NCBI GenBank assembly: GCA_032622095.1
Contig: CP136064.1
Span: 6,813,512-6,877,511, forward strand
DNA: 64,000 nucleotides
Source of the DNA: Siphonodentalium dalli
Taxonomy: Eukaryota > Mollusca > Scaphopoda > Gadilida > Siphonodentaliidae
Direction: 5' to 3'
The notes beneath the pieces are model-generated. The model did no database searches and had not been told where the DNA came from. It saw nothing but the letters and a program-made list of their open reading frames with translations. Positions 35,050 to 44,364 of the stretch are shown here, one piece after another. Numbering within the stretch: position 1 is the stretch's first letter; each line of letters starts with the position of its first letter. The translations under genes and the position numbers were made by a program.

Positions 35050-35148
35050 TGACGTCATATAATTTTTCTATATTTCTATACCAAGAGCGAAAATAGCGTG
35101 TATGCTTTTTGTAAATTTCACACGTGACTTCCGGGAGGTTACTGCGCA
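35050..35148 (+). promoter_or_regulatory. Candidate promoter motif cluster (CRE, E-box, ETS, NRF1-like)
   Basis: Within 100 bp: palindromic CRE TGACGTCA (35050-35057), CACGTGAC (35121-35128) overlapping ACTTCCGGG (35127-35135), and CTGCGCA (35142-35148). Such a mix is typical of TATA-less animal promoters. Downstream to 35330 the sequence looks 5'-UTR-like, but no start exon could be picked. Motif matches only; strand is a guess. Confidence 0.3.
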
Positions 35149-35570
35149 GACTCCAGCAGAAACTGATCGAAGAATTACGTTTTCTTCACTTCAACTTCAA
35201 CACAATCGACTGTTGGTAACGGTACTGAGTTAGGAGAGCAGCGTGCTCCGAAGACAACCGCGACGGAGGAATTTACATACAAGTACAACAACAACGATTG
35301 CCGATGATCACTTTTTAATTGTCCTCACTGAGTCATTCAGAGACTCAATCAAATAATAGATTAATCGAGGATTAATCACAGCCTTTCTAGTCTGATAACA
35401 TGGCATTCGGTAAAATATTACCGTGGCACAGTTTGTGATTAGCCATCTCGATTGTAAACAAATCTTCTACTCGAAATTTGTAAATTAAAAAAAAAAATCC
35501 AATTTAAATGTGCATGTGCGATAATCAATATCATCCATGACCCAACCCGGACACACATACCAAATCGCAT

Positions 35571-35942
35571 TCACATCCACTGAGAAACAACGAAGAAGCT
35601 AGACATTACACTTTTATTTAGAGCCGGCATCGGCGTCGACAAACACTTTATATACACCGATTTCTCCACTACAAGGTCAAGGCCCCACATGGCACGAAAT
35701 TGAAAAATCAACGAGTGATTGATCTGTGTTTCATGTAATTTGCAACAATGAATGTTGTTTTGAGGATTGTATGGATTATTGTGTACCACAGATACACGAA
35801 GACTAGGCAATTCAATGTTAGGTGTATTCAATTTCATGACATCATGTGTAAACTGTGTTTGTGACATGATTATTGCACTTTTACTTTCGACAGGAGCTTG
35901 GAGGCATTGTTGAATTTGTTCTCTAATCATCAAAGGTTGCAC
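35571..35942 (-). CDS. Unrecognised 123-codon ORF
   Basis: An ATG-started minus-strand frame in sequence with no detected repeat copies here. Balanced composition (Q-, S- and N-rich start, IQQCLQAPVESKSAIIMSQ), no membrane segment, no known domain. It may be an exon, a fragment of an unrecognised element or chance. Confidence 0.2.
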   Translation of the reverse strand: MQPLMIREQIQQCLQAPVESKSAIIMSQTQFTHDVMKLNTPNIELPSLRVSVVHNNPYNPQNNIHCCKLHETQINHSLIFQFRAMWGLDLVVEKSVYIKCLSTPMPALNKSVMSSFFVVSQWM

Positions 35943-36029
35943 AGGTATTTGCTTATCATTAATTTAATCATTTGATTTAGGACTGAAAAAGAATTGTTTC
36001 TGTTTTCAAATTGAAAAGATCAATCGTAC

Positions 36030-36416
36030 TGCCCTGCTGGACAAAACAAGTGTCCATTGGCACCGCGGTGTGTTTGGCGTTCGGCGGCGGTGTCAGAGTT
36101 TGTAACTGCAGTTGAGCACCGCGGCCAAGCGGCAAGTACACCATGGCCGACCGTCAAGTACACATGTACACCATGGCCGAAAAGTAACTACAATGGGGCC
36201 GAATGGCATGTACACCGTGGTTAGATTTCTGGTTTATATTGTCTTTTTTCAGTTTAATGAATGCACACAGCGGCAACTACACCATGGTCGAATGGCAAAT
36301 ACACCGCGGCCCAACTGTAGTTAGCTGGTGGAGCCGCTGTGCAGTTGCATTTCAGCCGCAGTGGCAATGCTAAGCGCACCGTGGTTAAGTGGACACTTGT
36401 TTTGCCGAGCAGGGTA
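36030..36416. mobile_element. Tc1/mariner-like MITE (copy 1, 383 bp)
   Basis: Core 36032-36414 begins CCCTGCTGGACAAAACAAGT and ends ACTTGTTTTGCCGAGCAGGG, a TIR of about 25 bp, flanked by TG on the left and TA on the right. The interior has repeated CACCATGGCCGA / GGCAAGTACA words. A sister copy at 39567-39963 has clean TA flanks. Confidence 0.8.
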
Positions 36417-37426
36417 GTACATGTGTATTCAGTTCAAATTCATACAGATATCTTTCAGACTTTTATGTTTACAAAATGTAGGCGCGCATAGTCCCGCTCG
36501 CTGGGTTTTGGCCAGCCGCGCGGTTTCTATCAAGATAAAATAAACAGCGGAAATACATTCATAAATGTTGCGTAAATTGAATTAATTTACTCACGATGGA
36601 TGTCCATTGAAACTCTTTGATGGTTTAACACTGCTTAATCCACTATCCATTAGCACAAGTGAATGTTACACACTGTGTTTTCATATTGTACATGCTCCTA
36701 CCCCGGTATATTAATTGTAATTCATAATTATTAATAAGGAATTAATTTAATACTCCGATTCAATGCTGACGAAATAAATACGGTAACATCTCCCGGCCAC
36801 GTGGTCTCGCTTTGATTTTCCAGGAATTTATGTGACGTTATAAGCCATACATAGAAATCGTTCAAATGTATTTTTAGCTTCGAATCATTCAGTCTCAGAC
36901 AGATAGTGCATTTGACACTTCACATCGTGTGACGTCAAAAAACTTAAACTGCCAATCATCGTGGCACGAGGGATCACCTTTTGATGAATGCCGACAATGA
37001 ATGTTGGTTTTGGAGAATTCATTTGATATTTTGCTACAACATTCAAGCTGTTTCTTTATTCTTGTACGCTCTCCGTATTTGGCTAGGCGCGCAATTGATC
37101 GCTCACTGGTTTTCAATTTTAGCCGCGCGATGGTGCGCAAGAGCGATCGCGCGCAAGAGCGATCGCGCGCCTCAAAAATTAAAGTCTGATCTTTCTGTTG
37201 ATTCCAACGTTAACACTATTACTTAATATTTTTACCACTTTAGAGGGCGTTCTTTATTAGATGAACATTATTTTACCCACACGTCATGATTCCATGATTT
37301 TAAGGTGAAGTTGAACAGAAGCGAGCGCTAAGCTTTGTTTTCATTAAAGCATGCTCACACCAGGACGGTGTGGTAATAATAGTAATAGCATGATTTTGTC
37401 GGGCACCTTGGTTTCTTTACAGCCCT
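36417..37426. other. Intergenic; 19-bp duplication in a C+G-rich patch
   Basis: GCGCAAGAGCGATCGC is repeated twice at about 37134-37172 within a CGCG-rich stretch; GGGCGTTCTTTATTAG (37245-37260) is a variant of the AAAGAGCG word. Nothing else found. Confidence 0.45.
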
Positions 37427-37487
37427 CCAGGAATGATTAACTCCGTCTCGGGTCTATAAATAGGCCCTCGGGCTGTTAATCATTCCT
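37427..37487. repeat. Short inverted repeat
   Basis: CAGGAATGATTAAC (37428-37441) and GTTAATCATTCCTG (about 37475-37488) face each other across a loop of about 33 bp with further CCC/GGG pairing. Confidence 0.7.
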
Positions 37488-37567
37488 GTCGGGTCCAGGT
37501 GCTACCACGGCCGAGTACTAGTAACTTTATAACCCTGTGGCGACTGCAGTAGCGTTCTTTAATGTGC

Positions 37568-38270
37568 ACACACCAAGGCGGAATACAGGAGAAGTCGGCC
37601 CCGCTACGAAGTCGGCCCCAGAGAAGTCGGCCCCGTACGAAGTCGGCCCAGCTATTAACATCAGTTAGTGACATGTTTACTCAATTGAGTAACATACATG
37701 TACATGTATATCAGGTGTCACGGAAACCTTGTTCAACACTACATTGTATATGACTTAGTGTTGATCTTTATCGGCGTTTCGCTGACTGCTTCCATGTGGA
37801 AATCCCTCTGGCGCGACGCCCATTATAATTATGACAGGACATTGTTTAGGTCTATAGATTAATTGGCTGACTAAGTTTGAAGGTTCGTATCTGGTCTAAT
37901 ACCATGTCTTGTATATATGGCTATTTTTCCGGTACAGATTTAAATTTCCGTTTAACGAACCCTATCGACATATCTGCGTAAAGCCATGACAGTGCGCGAT
38001 AAGAAAATGGATTGCCAGGAGGTGATATAATCCTCCTTGACACCATGTGACCAAAACATGGTCACATAAAATGGAATGCTACGAGGTGATGTAATCCCTT
38101 ATGACACCGTGTGGCGAAATGTCGGTCTCATCTTATTGTGCCACAGGCATTAACAAGCAGTAAAATAATAATGGGGCCGACTTTTCTTGACCAATCTTTA
38201 ATTTACCCGGGCCGACTTCTCTTGTGGCCGACCTTGTTTTGGGCTGACTTCTCCAGATACCCCGAGGCAT
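37568..38270. mobile_element. MITE-like element with repeated GAAGTCGGCCC ends
   Basis: Left end has four GAAGTCGGCC(C) words (37589-37650); right end has three inverted ones, GGGCCGACTT(T/C) and GGGCTGACTT (38172-38245), before CTCCAGATACCCC. The subterminal repeats point inward like transposase-binding arrays. The middle holds no recognised gene. Confidence 0.6.
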
Positions 38271-38439
38271 GTACACAGGTTAGCCATTAATGTCTGCACC
38301 CCCAATCAGACAGCATACTGCAGAACAACAAAATACCTGGATAGATGTTGTAATGGGGGAAGTCGGTATTTTTGCATTCGGATCTTTATTCAGTGATCTC
38401 AAATGAGACTTTTCAGCTTTACAAACTTGGTATCTGACC

Positions 38440-38600
38440 GAGTTCTGATTTTTGTCAGAATACCCTGACCAGGTTGCGATCCCTGGCCCGCTACCACGAG
38501 AGACCAGTACACTACAGTACCTCTCGGCTATCGACTTCCCTAGATTTAAGTAATTGACCCCTCTATAGTGGTGTCACCCCATGTAATACTGCTGTATTAT
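38440..38600 (-). mobile_element. tRNA-like SINE fragment plus shared flank
   Basis: Minus strand 38545-38450 reads TCGATAGCCGAGAGG ... GGGATCGCAACCTGG, resembling A and B boxes of a tRNA-derived SINE head. The adjacent plus-strand AAGTAATTGACC...GTGGTGTCACCCC (38548-38580) matches 20030-20065. Confidence 0.45.
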
Positions 38601-38935
38601 ATAAGAAATGAACGGCGGGTTCAATGTGGTCATCGGATTTTTACCGCAAGAAAAATTCAGCAAACTGCATGAACCCCGAAGTAGTAAAGCCAAAAAAATA
38701 TATACCTGTGTTTCCGGTGACCCGCCCACCCCTATTTCGGAGCTCCTGAGGGTTTTCATTTTATTCATTTTGCAAAATTCCAACGCATCCCGTTTTATTA
38801 GCTCAACTTACAACTTTGTAAGTTTGAGCTATTGCCATGGGTTGGCGTCCGTCATCCGTGTGTCTGTGTGTCCGTCAACAATTTACTTTGTCGCGGGATA
38901 CAGGTTGTGCCTTTAGTCTGATCTCTTTGAAATTT

Positions 38936-39548
38936 GTCATGAACAGGGTCCGCGCTGGAACGAAATTTACATTTGCCAAATAATTTGCCAAATGAAAATA
39001 TTTTTTGCCAAATTCTTTTAGAATTTGCCAAATATTATTCCCAATAGCATCATTTTCTGCAACCTTGACTGAGTCTTATGTTTCGACACTCACTGTTTGA
39101 TATCGATAAAAAAGCAGTTAGTTAATGATTATGATCTCATCTATTACGGTTTATCATACAACAATAAACCGATTACCGAACAATACAATAGTAGAAGCGT
39201 TGCTTGATCAAAAGCGAACATCATATGAAGATTAGCTATGTAAGCACCACCATCACACTAAATAGAGGTAATCCCTCCACCCGTCGATACTAATGATATC
39301 AGATTAACTGCATCTTAATGGAGGTGTTAACTTTTGCGAAACCATATAAAACACAACTAATATAATTCCATTGTAATAATTTCCGAAAATGAATAGTATT
39401 GATTGACCGATATTTTTTAACTTCATTAATAAGGAATTAAAAAGTGACTTGCCAAAACTTTTGCCAAATGAAAATATTTTTTGCCAACTGTGAATTATTT
39501 TTGCCATTGGCAAATTTGGCAAGTGGCAGAGCGAACCCTGGTCATGAA
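38936..39548. mobile_element. hAT-like non-autonomous element with perfect 8-bp target duplication
   Basis: Core 38944-39540 (597 bp) begins CAGGGTCCGC and ends GCGAACCCTG. GTCATGAA flanks both sides (38936-38943, 39541-39548) and belongs to the host repeat L. An 8-bp duplication and CAGGG-type ends fit the hAT superfamily. Subterminal ATTTGCCAAAT words occur on both sides. No transposase frame. Confidence 0.9.
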
Positions 39549-39564
39549 TGTTGACATTGACATG

Positions 39565-39965
39565 TACCCTGCTGGACAAAACAAGTGTCCATTGGCACCA
39601 CGGTGTATTTGCCATTCGGGTGCAGTGTCAGAGTTTGTAACTGCAGTTGAGCGCCGCGGCCGAGCGGCAAGTACATGTACACCGCGGCCGAACGACAAGT
39701 ACACATGTACACCATGGCCAAAAAGCAACTACAACGGGGCCGAATGGTATGTACACCGTGGTTAGATTTCTGGTTTGTATTGTCTTTTTTCAGTTTGATG
39801 AATGTACACAGTGGCAACTACATTTGTACACCATGGCCGAATGGCAAATAAACCAATGCCCAACTGTAGTTAGCCAGTGGAGCCGCGGTGTAGTTGCATT
39901 TCGGCCGCGGTGGCAATGCTAAGCGCACCGTGGTTAAGTGGACACTTGTTTTTCCCAGCAGGGTA
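39565..39965. mobile_element. Tc1/mariner-like MITE (copy 2, 397 bp) inserted at TA
   Basis: Core 39567-39963 begins CCCTGCTGGACAAAACAAGT and ends with the inverted TIR. The flanking host sequence is GACATG-TA-element-TA-GATGGG, and the uninterrupted GACATGTAGATGGG is seen in other units of repeat L (for example 40082), so this is a proven insertion. Confidence 0.92.
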
Positions 39966-41205
39966 GATGGGAACGAATCATTTTGGGGTCTTTCGATCGA
40001 AAAACATCTTGGCGGCCATCTTGGATTTCAAGGTTGTGCCTTTAGTCTGATCTTCATGAAATTTGTCATGGATGTTAATATTGACATGTAGATGGGAACG
40101 AGTCATTTTTGGGTTGTTCGGCCAAAAAAACATGGCCGCCAGCAGCCATCTTGGATGTTACTCTTTGCATGACTAAATCCTTTGGTGCGGGCTACAGGTC
40201 GTAGCTTTGGTCGGAACTTCATGAAATTTGTCATGGATGTTAACAATGACATGTAGATGGGAAACGAGTTATTTTGGGGTCGTTCAGCCGAAAAACATGG
40301 CCGCCAGCAGCCATCTTGGATTTTACTCTTTGCATGACTAAATCCATTGGCACAGGCTACAGGTCGTACCTTTGATCAGATCATTATGAGATTTGTAAAG
40401 GCTGTAGATGGGAACAGTTCATTTTGGGGTAGTTCGGAAAAAAACATGGCTGCCATTGGCCATTTTAGAATTTACTCTTTGCATCAATAAATCCTTTGGC
40501 ACACCATAATCACCACATCCCTGATCCGATCATTATGAAACCTGTCATGAATGTTGATATTGCCATGTACATCTAGTCTTACTTAGACATTTCAATTAGC
40601 ACCTTTCCTATTACTCCATTTACTGTCAACCATTAAATCATTCCCCTACTAAGTTGAGCTACAGTGTCATTGACACTTTCATTACATTTGTCATGGATGT
40701 TAATATTGACATGTAGATGGGAAACGAGTAATTTTGGGGTTGTTCGGCCAAAAACATGGCCGCCAGCAGCCATCTTGGATTATACTCTTTGCATGACTAA
40801 ATTCTTTGTCAAGGGCTACAAGTCGAATCTTTGGTCCAATCATCATAAGATTTGTCATGGATGTTAACAATTACATGTAGATGGGAAAAGATTCATTTTA
40901 AATTCAACCAAAAAACCAGCCATCTTGTATTTTACTCTTTACACAACTAAATCCTTTGACACGGGCTACATGTCGTATCTTTTGTCGGATCATCATGAAA
41001 TTTGTGAGGGATGTTAACAATGACATGTAAATAGGAAGGAGTCTTTTTTGGGTCATTTGCCAAAAAACATGGCTGTCGTGGCCATCTTTGATTTTAATCT
41101 TTGCATAACTAGGCCTTTCAACTTTCCACATTCCTAATCGCTCCATTAACTGTAACACATGAAATTATTCCCTTTCCACGTTAGCTACAGTGCCATTGAC
41201 ACTTT

Positions 41206-41791
41206 GATAATTACATTTCAGTCAATTCACATTTTCAGCTGCATATACATGTATATGTAAACCAATTTCATCATTAAAGAAATTGCAAATTCATCGTTGA
41301 TTCCATCATCTCAATATTTCATTAAAGTGAGACTTTATGTTCACACATTGATTCATTCAGGCAACATTTTCTCCATTTCTACACTGTTCATTGCATTGAT
41401 CGTCTTCAATGGGGATAATCTATAATTCTATATGTATATCATCGTTAACTATTAAAGTGACATTTCTCTTCCACCCAATCGATATTGCATTAAAATGACG
41501 CTTCATATTCATTACACTTCATTCAATAATTTCTGTTTCTACATCACTTATTGCATTGATTGCCTTCAGGTAAGCTAAGCTATGTCCGACTCAAATATTA
41601 AAGTGACGCATCATATTCACTACACTTCATTCAATAATGTCTTTTTCTACATAGTTTACATGTATTGCATTGATTGCCTGCAGCTAAGGTAATCTATGTC
41701 CGACTCAAATAATACAAATATTAAAGGCATTCCATTTCCATCCATTAATTCTAAGGAAACTTCTGCTGTGATATATATATGTATATATGCA
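41206..41791. other. Intergenic with weak CATTCAATAAT duplications
   Basis: Repeated TTCATTCAATAATTTCT / CATTGATTGCCT segments at 41510-41570 and 41625-41685 suggest a decayed local duplication. No gene. Confidence 0.45.
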
Positions 41792-42331
41792 TACAGGGTA
41801 CTACATGTGCTACACCACTCGGATAAATGTCTGTCATCACACTAAAATACCATGTTATAACTTGAATTGATATATTCGTAATCGTATATAGTCACCAATA
41901 GCTGGGTTACTACCGTAGTACCTGACATTGCCCATCTAGCGAACTATTCAAACCCAACAGGCCTGGTTGATTTCGCTGTGGGATGATGGTTCACTTCCAT
42001 CCTCAAGCTAATTATGCCATTTCATGGCATAATTTTGTTCTGACGTGCAGGGGTAGATATGCTTGAGACCCCACCACAGTTCAATTCATACCAGGTTCTC
42101 AGCTATTATTATCTTATGTTCGAACTTTACTCATGTTTGGACTGATCATAACCATGATTTTAATGCTGGGTTTGAATAGTTCACTATATGGGCAATGTCC
42201 GTTACTACGGTGACAACCCGGCTATTGGTGACTATATACGATTACGAATATATCAATCCAAGTTCTAGCATGGTATTTGTGTGACGACACAGACATTTCT
42301 CCGAGTGGTGTATTACATGAAGTACCCTGTA
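41792..42331. mobile_element. TA-flanked MITE with ~165-bp terminal inverted repeats (536 bp)
   Basis: Core 41794-42329 begins CAGGGTACTACATG and ends CATGAAGTACCCTG, with TA on both sides. The arms (to about 41960 and from about 42168) are roughly 90% complementary, including GATATATTCGTAATCGTATA. The central 200 bp are unique and contain a small palindrome (ATTATGCCATTTCATGGCAT). Foldback-like Tc1/mariner-type MITE. Confidence 0.88.
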
Positions 42332-42452
42332 CGGAACATCCTATAATTATTGTAACATTGAACTTAATGATCAACTTGGTGGTTGCTCCATTACGTGTCA
42401 CGTACGATCATATTATAATATACACATCCCAACAGTACAGTTGATCGCAACC

Positions 42453-42805
42453 TTAATCACGACAGTAAAGTCGTGATGCATAACATTTACACAAAATAAA
42501 TTTTTACACAAAATGAAGTTTTCACGATATTATTTATAAATTGAACTTCCCGCTTATGATTTCCGTACCATCACGCGTGAACGCGCCTCGTTGGTGTAAT
42601 AGTTAATTTCGCGATGTACATAGCCATTTTGGTACCCAATTACGATATATTTTTACAAATTTATGGACACTCCTTAATGGGTTGGTTCAATCATGCACAT
42701 GCTCAAGTAAAAACGCTCTTTAAAAAGAGCTTAAACTAACTTAAGGTAATGGCCGCAACTCGGAATCATAATTCACCCAAATTATTCTTGGAATAATTAT
42801 ATAAT
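42453..42805. repeat. Dispersed repeat J, copy 2
   Basis: Same-orientation, diverged partner of 34680-35010, with a small internal duplication (ACACAAAATAAATTTTTACA at about 42490). Confidence 0.75.
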
Positions 42806-42902
42806 ATCCACATCCCAACAGTACAGTTGATTATATAATACGAATTTATTTTGTTATGGGCGACACACGTTCAATATGTATCCCTTTAAATGGTCTTACA
42901 CG

Positions 42903-42970
42903 CACCTGACGTGTGACGTCACGGGCGGATATACGTCACACCGGAGCTCGTGAATCATGACGTTTTTCAT
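42903..42970. promoter_or_regulatory. Candidate regulatory cluster rich in CRE half-sites
   Basis: CTGACGTG, TGACGTCA (42914-42921), ACGTCACA (about 42933) and TGACGTTT (42957) occur within 60 bp. No adjacent exon was found. Motif evidence only. Confidence 0.25.
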
Positions 42971-43109
42971 AACGTCTGCGCTTCATACTGGCAGGAATTA
43001 GGCCCGGGTAGGCTGTGCATTTTAGGCTCCTTCGCGAATAGAGAATATGTGTTCTTAAATCATTCGCATGTACTGACGAACGGGAAAACTACATGGAGGT
43101 TAATACATA

Positions 43110-43266
43110 GATAGAACGACACAAGTGTGTGAACTGGTTAACGTTATTGCACGAGTTTGTTGTGACGCGATGGTAAAACGAGAACCGGAGGTTCGAGTTT
43201 TACCTCGCGGGACGACAAACGAGTGCAATAACATTAACATGTTCACAACACTGTGTTGTTCTATGT
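43110..43266. mobile_element. Inverted-repeat element, arms about 75 bp
   Basis: Left ATAGAACGACACAAG...GTTATTGCACGAGTTTG and right its reverse complement (to CTTGTT...TTGTTCTAT) match with about 15% mismatch. The centre is GAACCGGAGGTTCG. A perfect short palindrome TGTATTGTTCTAGAACAATA follows at about 43413. Family unknown. Confidence 0.75.
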
Positions 43267-43740
43267 TTATTGCACACTTTGAAGATAGTGGATTTTAATA
43301 TAATAACATTTACGTTGATATTTTTCATTTAATTGAACAAACGCTTACTTAATGTAGGCTAAACTTCATAATTTAGTGAAGAAATTTTCTGTTAAAGTTG
43401 ACGTAATCGGTTTGTATTGTTCTAGAACAATACACAATCTTTTATTGAACGTTTGAATTCATCTGTATTTTGCTGTATTCCGCACAAATAAGCCAGTTGG
43501 TGTGCAATAAATGTGTTTATTTTCTGATTACAGGTAAACTAATGTTAATTTATACTACGTTTTGTTTTTGGTTTGGGTTTTACCGTACAAAACACGGTTT
43601 TTACTTTGCGAAATTTTGTGGTTAGACCACCTATAAACTAACAACACAGTTTATAACTATATTATGTGTTCGGACATGAATACCGTCGCGATTTTACAGT
43701 GCACTGTTACCATCGCGCGTGATAAAATACCTTTGGCAGT

Positions 43741-44118
43741 TCATACTACTTCGATATTGGAGGAATCAGCAGGCATTTTTCTGGCTTTCAGAGTACAGGC
43801 CAAGGACTTGGTCTGTACGGGGGAACTGGTCTGTCCATAGGGTCGTGCACTTATACTCCCGAAACCACATATGAAATAACAGATTCCTTTATATTTGTTA
43901 TAGACCAGAAGTGTATCTGATGAGCTGCTGTGGCCAAACATTTTTTTATAGGACCAACTTTCGGTACAAAAATATGATTTCTGAACGGACTTAGTAAACA
44001 TTTTCCAAACAATTGATTCCTTCTGTGTTATCAAGCTAGTACGGTAAGTAAAAAAATAAACACTCAAAAAATAAACACTCAAATACAGTAAATATGATAT
44101 GTTTACATAGCTCCACAT
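43741..44118 (-). CDS. Unrecognised 125-codon ORF
   Basis: ATG-started minus-strand frame. Residues 8-26 are hydrophobic (YLLYLSVYFLSVYFFTY), which could be a membrane or signal segment, but that stretch is encoded by an ATAAACACTCAAAAAATA duplication. The rest (YKKMFGHSSSSDTLL...) shows no known domain. Confidence 0.2.
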   Translation of the reverse strand: MWSYVNISYLLYLSVYFLSVYFFTYRTSLITQKESIVWKMFTKSVQKSYFCTESWSYKKMFGHSSSSDTLLVYNKYKGICYFICGFGSISARPYGQTSSPVQTKSLACTLKARKMPADSSNIEVV

Positions 44119-44364
44119 ATCAACACCACTTTAGAAACAGGATCCGTTAACCAACAAACCATTTAACTTATGGATGGTTGATTGTATACCTGTATGTGGG
44201 ATGGCCCACATTATTGTCTGCTATCACGATAACAAATTGTATGCATGGGAACTTTGAACACAATTCCAGCCGATGTACCATATATATACATAACTGTTAT
44301 ATACTCTACATAAAGAGCGTTCACCATGTCATATGTATAGGTTTGTAATTTAATTACTTACTAA

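Larger units (their letters stand above)
38796..41205. mobile_element. Dispersed repeat L, ~165-bp internal tandem, twice interrupted
   Basis: Starts with a hairpin (AGCTCAACTTACAACTTTGT, 38800-38829) and GGCGTCCGTCATCCGTGTGT. The body is a tandem of about seven units of ~165 bp with TTTGTCATGGATGTTAACA, GACATGTAGATGGGAACGAG and CATGGCCGCCAGCAGCCATC. It ends near GAGCTACAGTG(T/C)CATTGACA, which appears at 40647 and again at 41186. The hAT-like and Tc1/mariner-like elements below are inserted in its first units. No long frame. Confidence 0.8.

Noticed and set aside
37134..37172. GCGATCGC words as a cyanobacterial HIP1 signature
   Set aside because: Just two copies in a small local duplication inside otherwise eukaryotic repeat-rich DNA.
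43953..44044. An exon between TTTTTTTATAG and GTAAGT
   Set aside because: All three plus frames contain stops.
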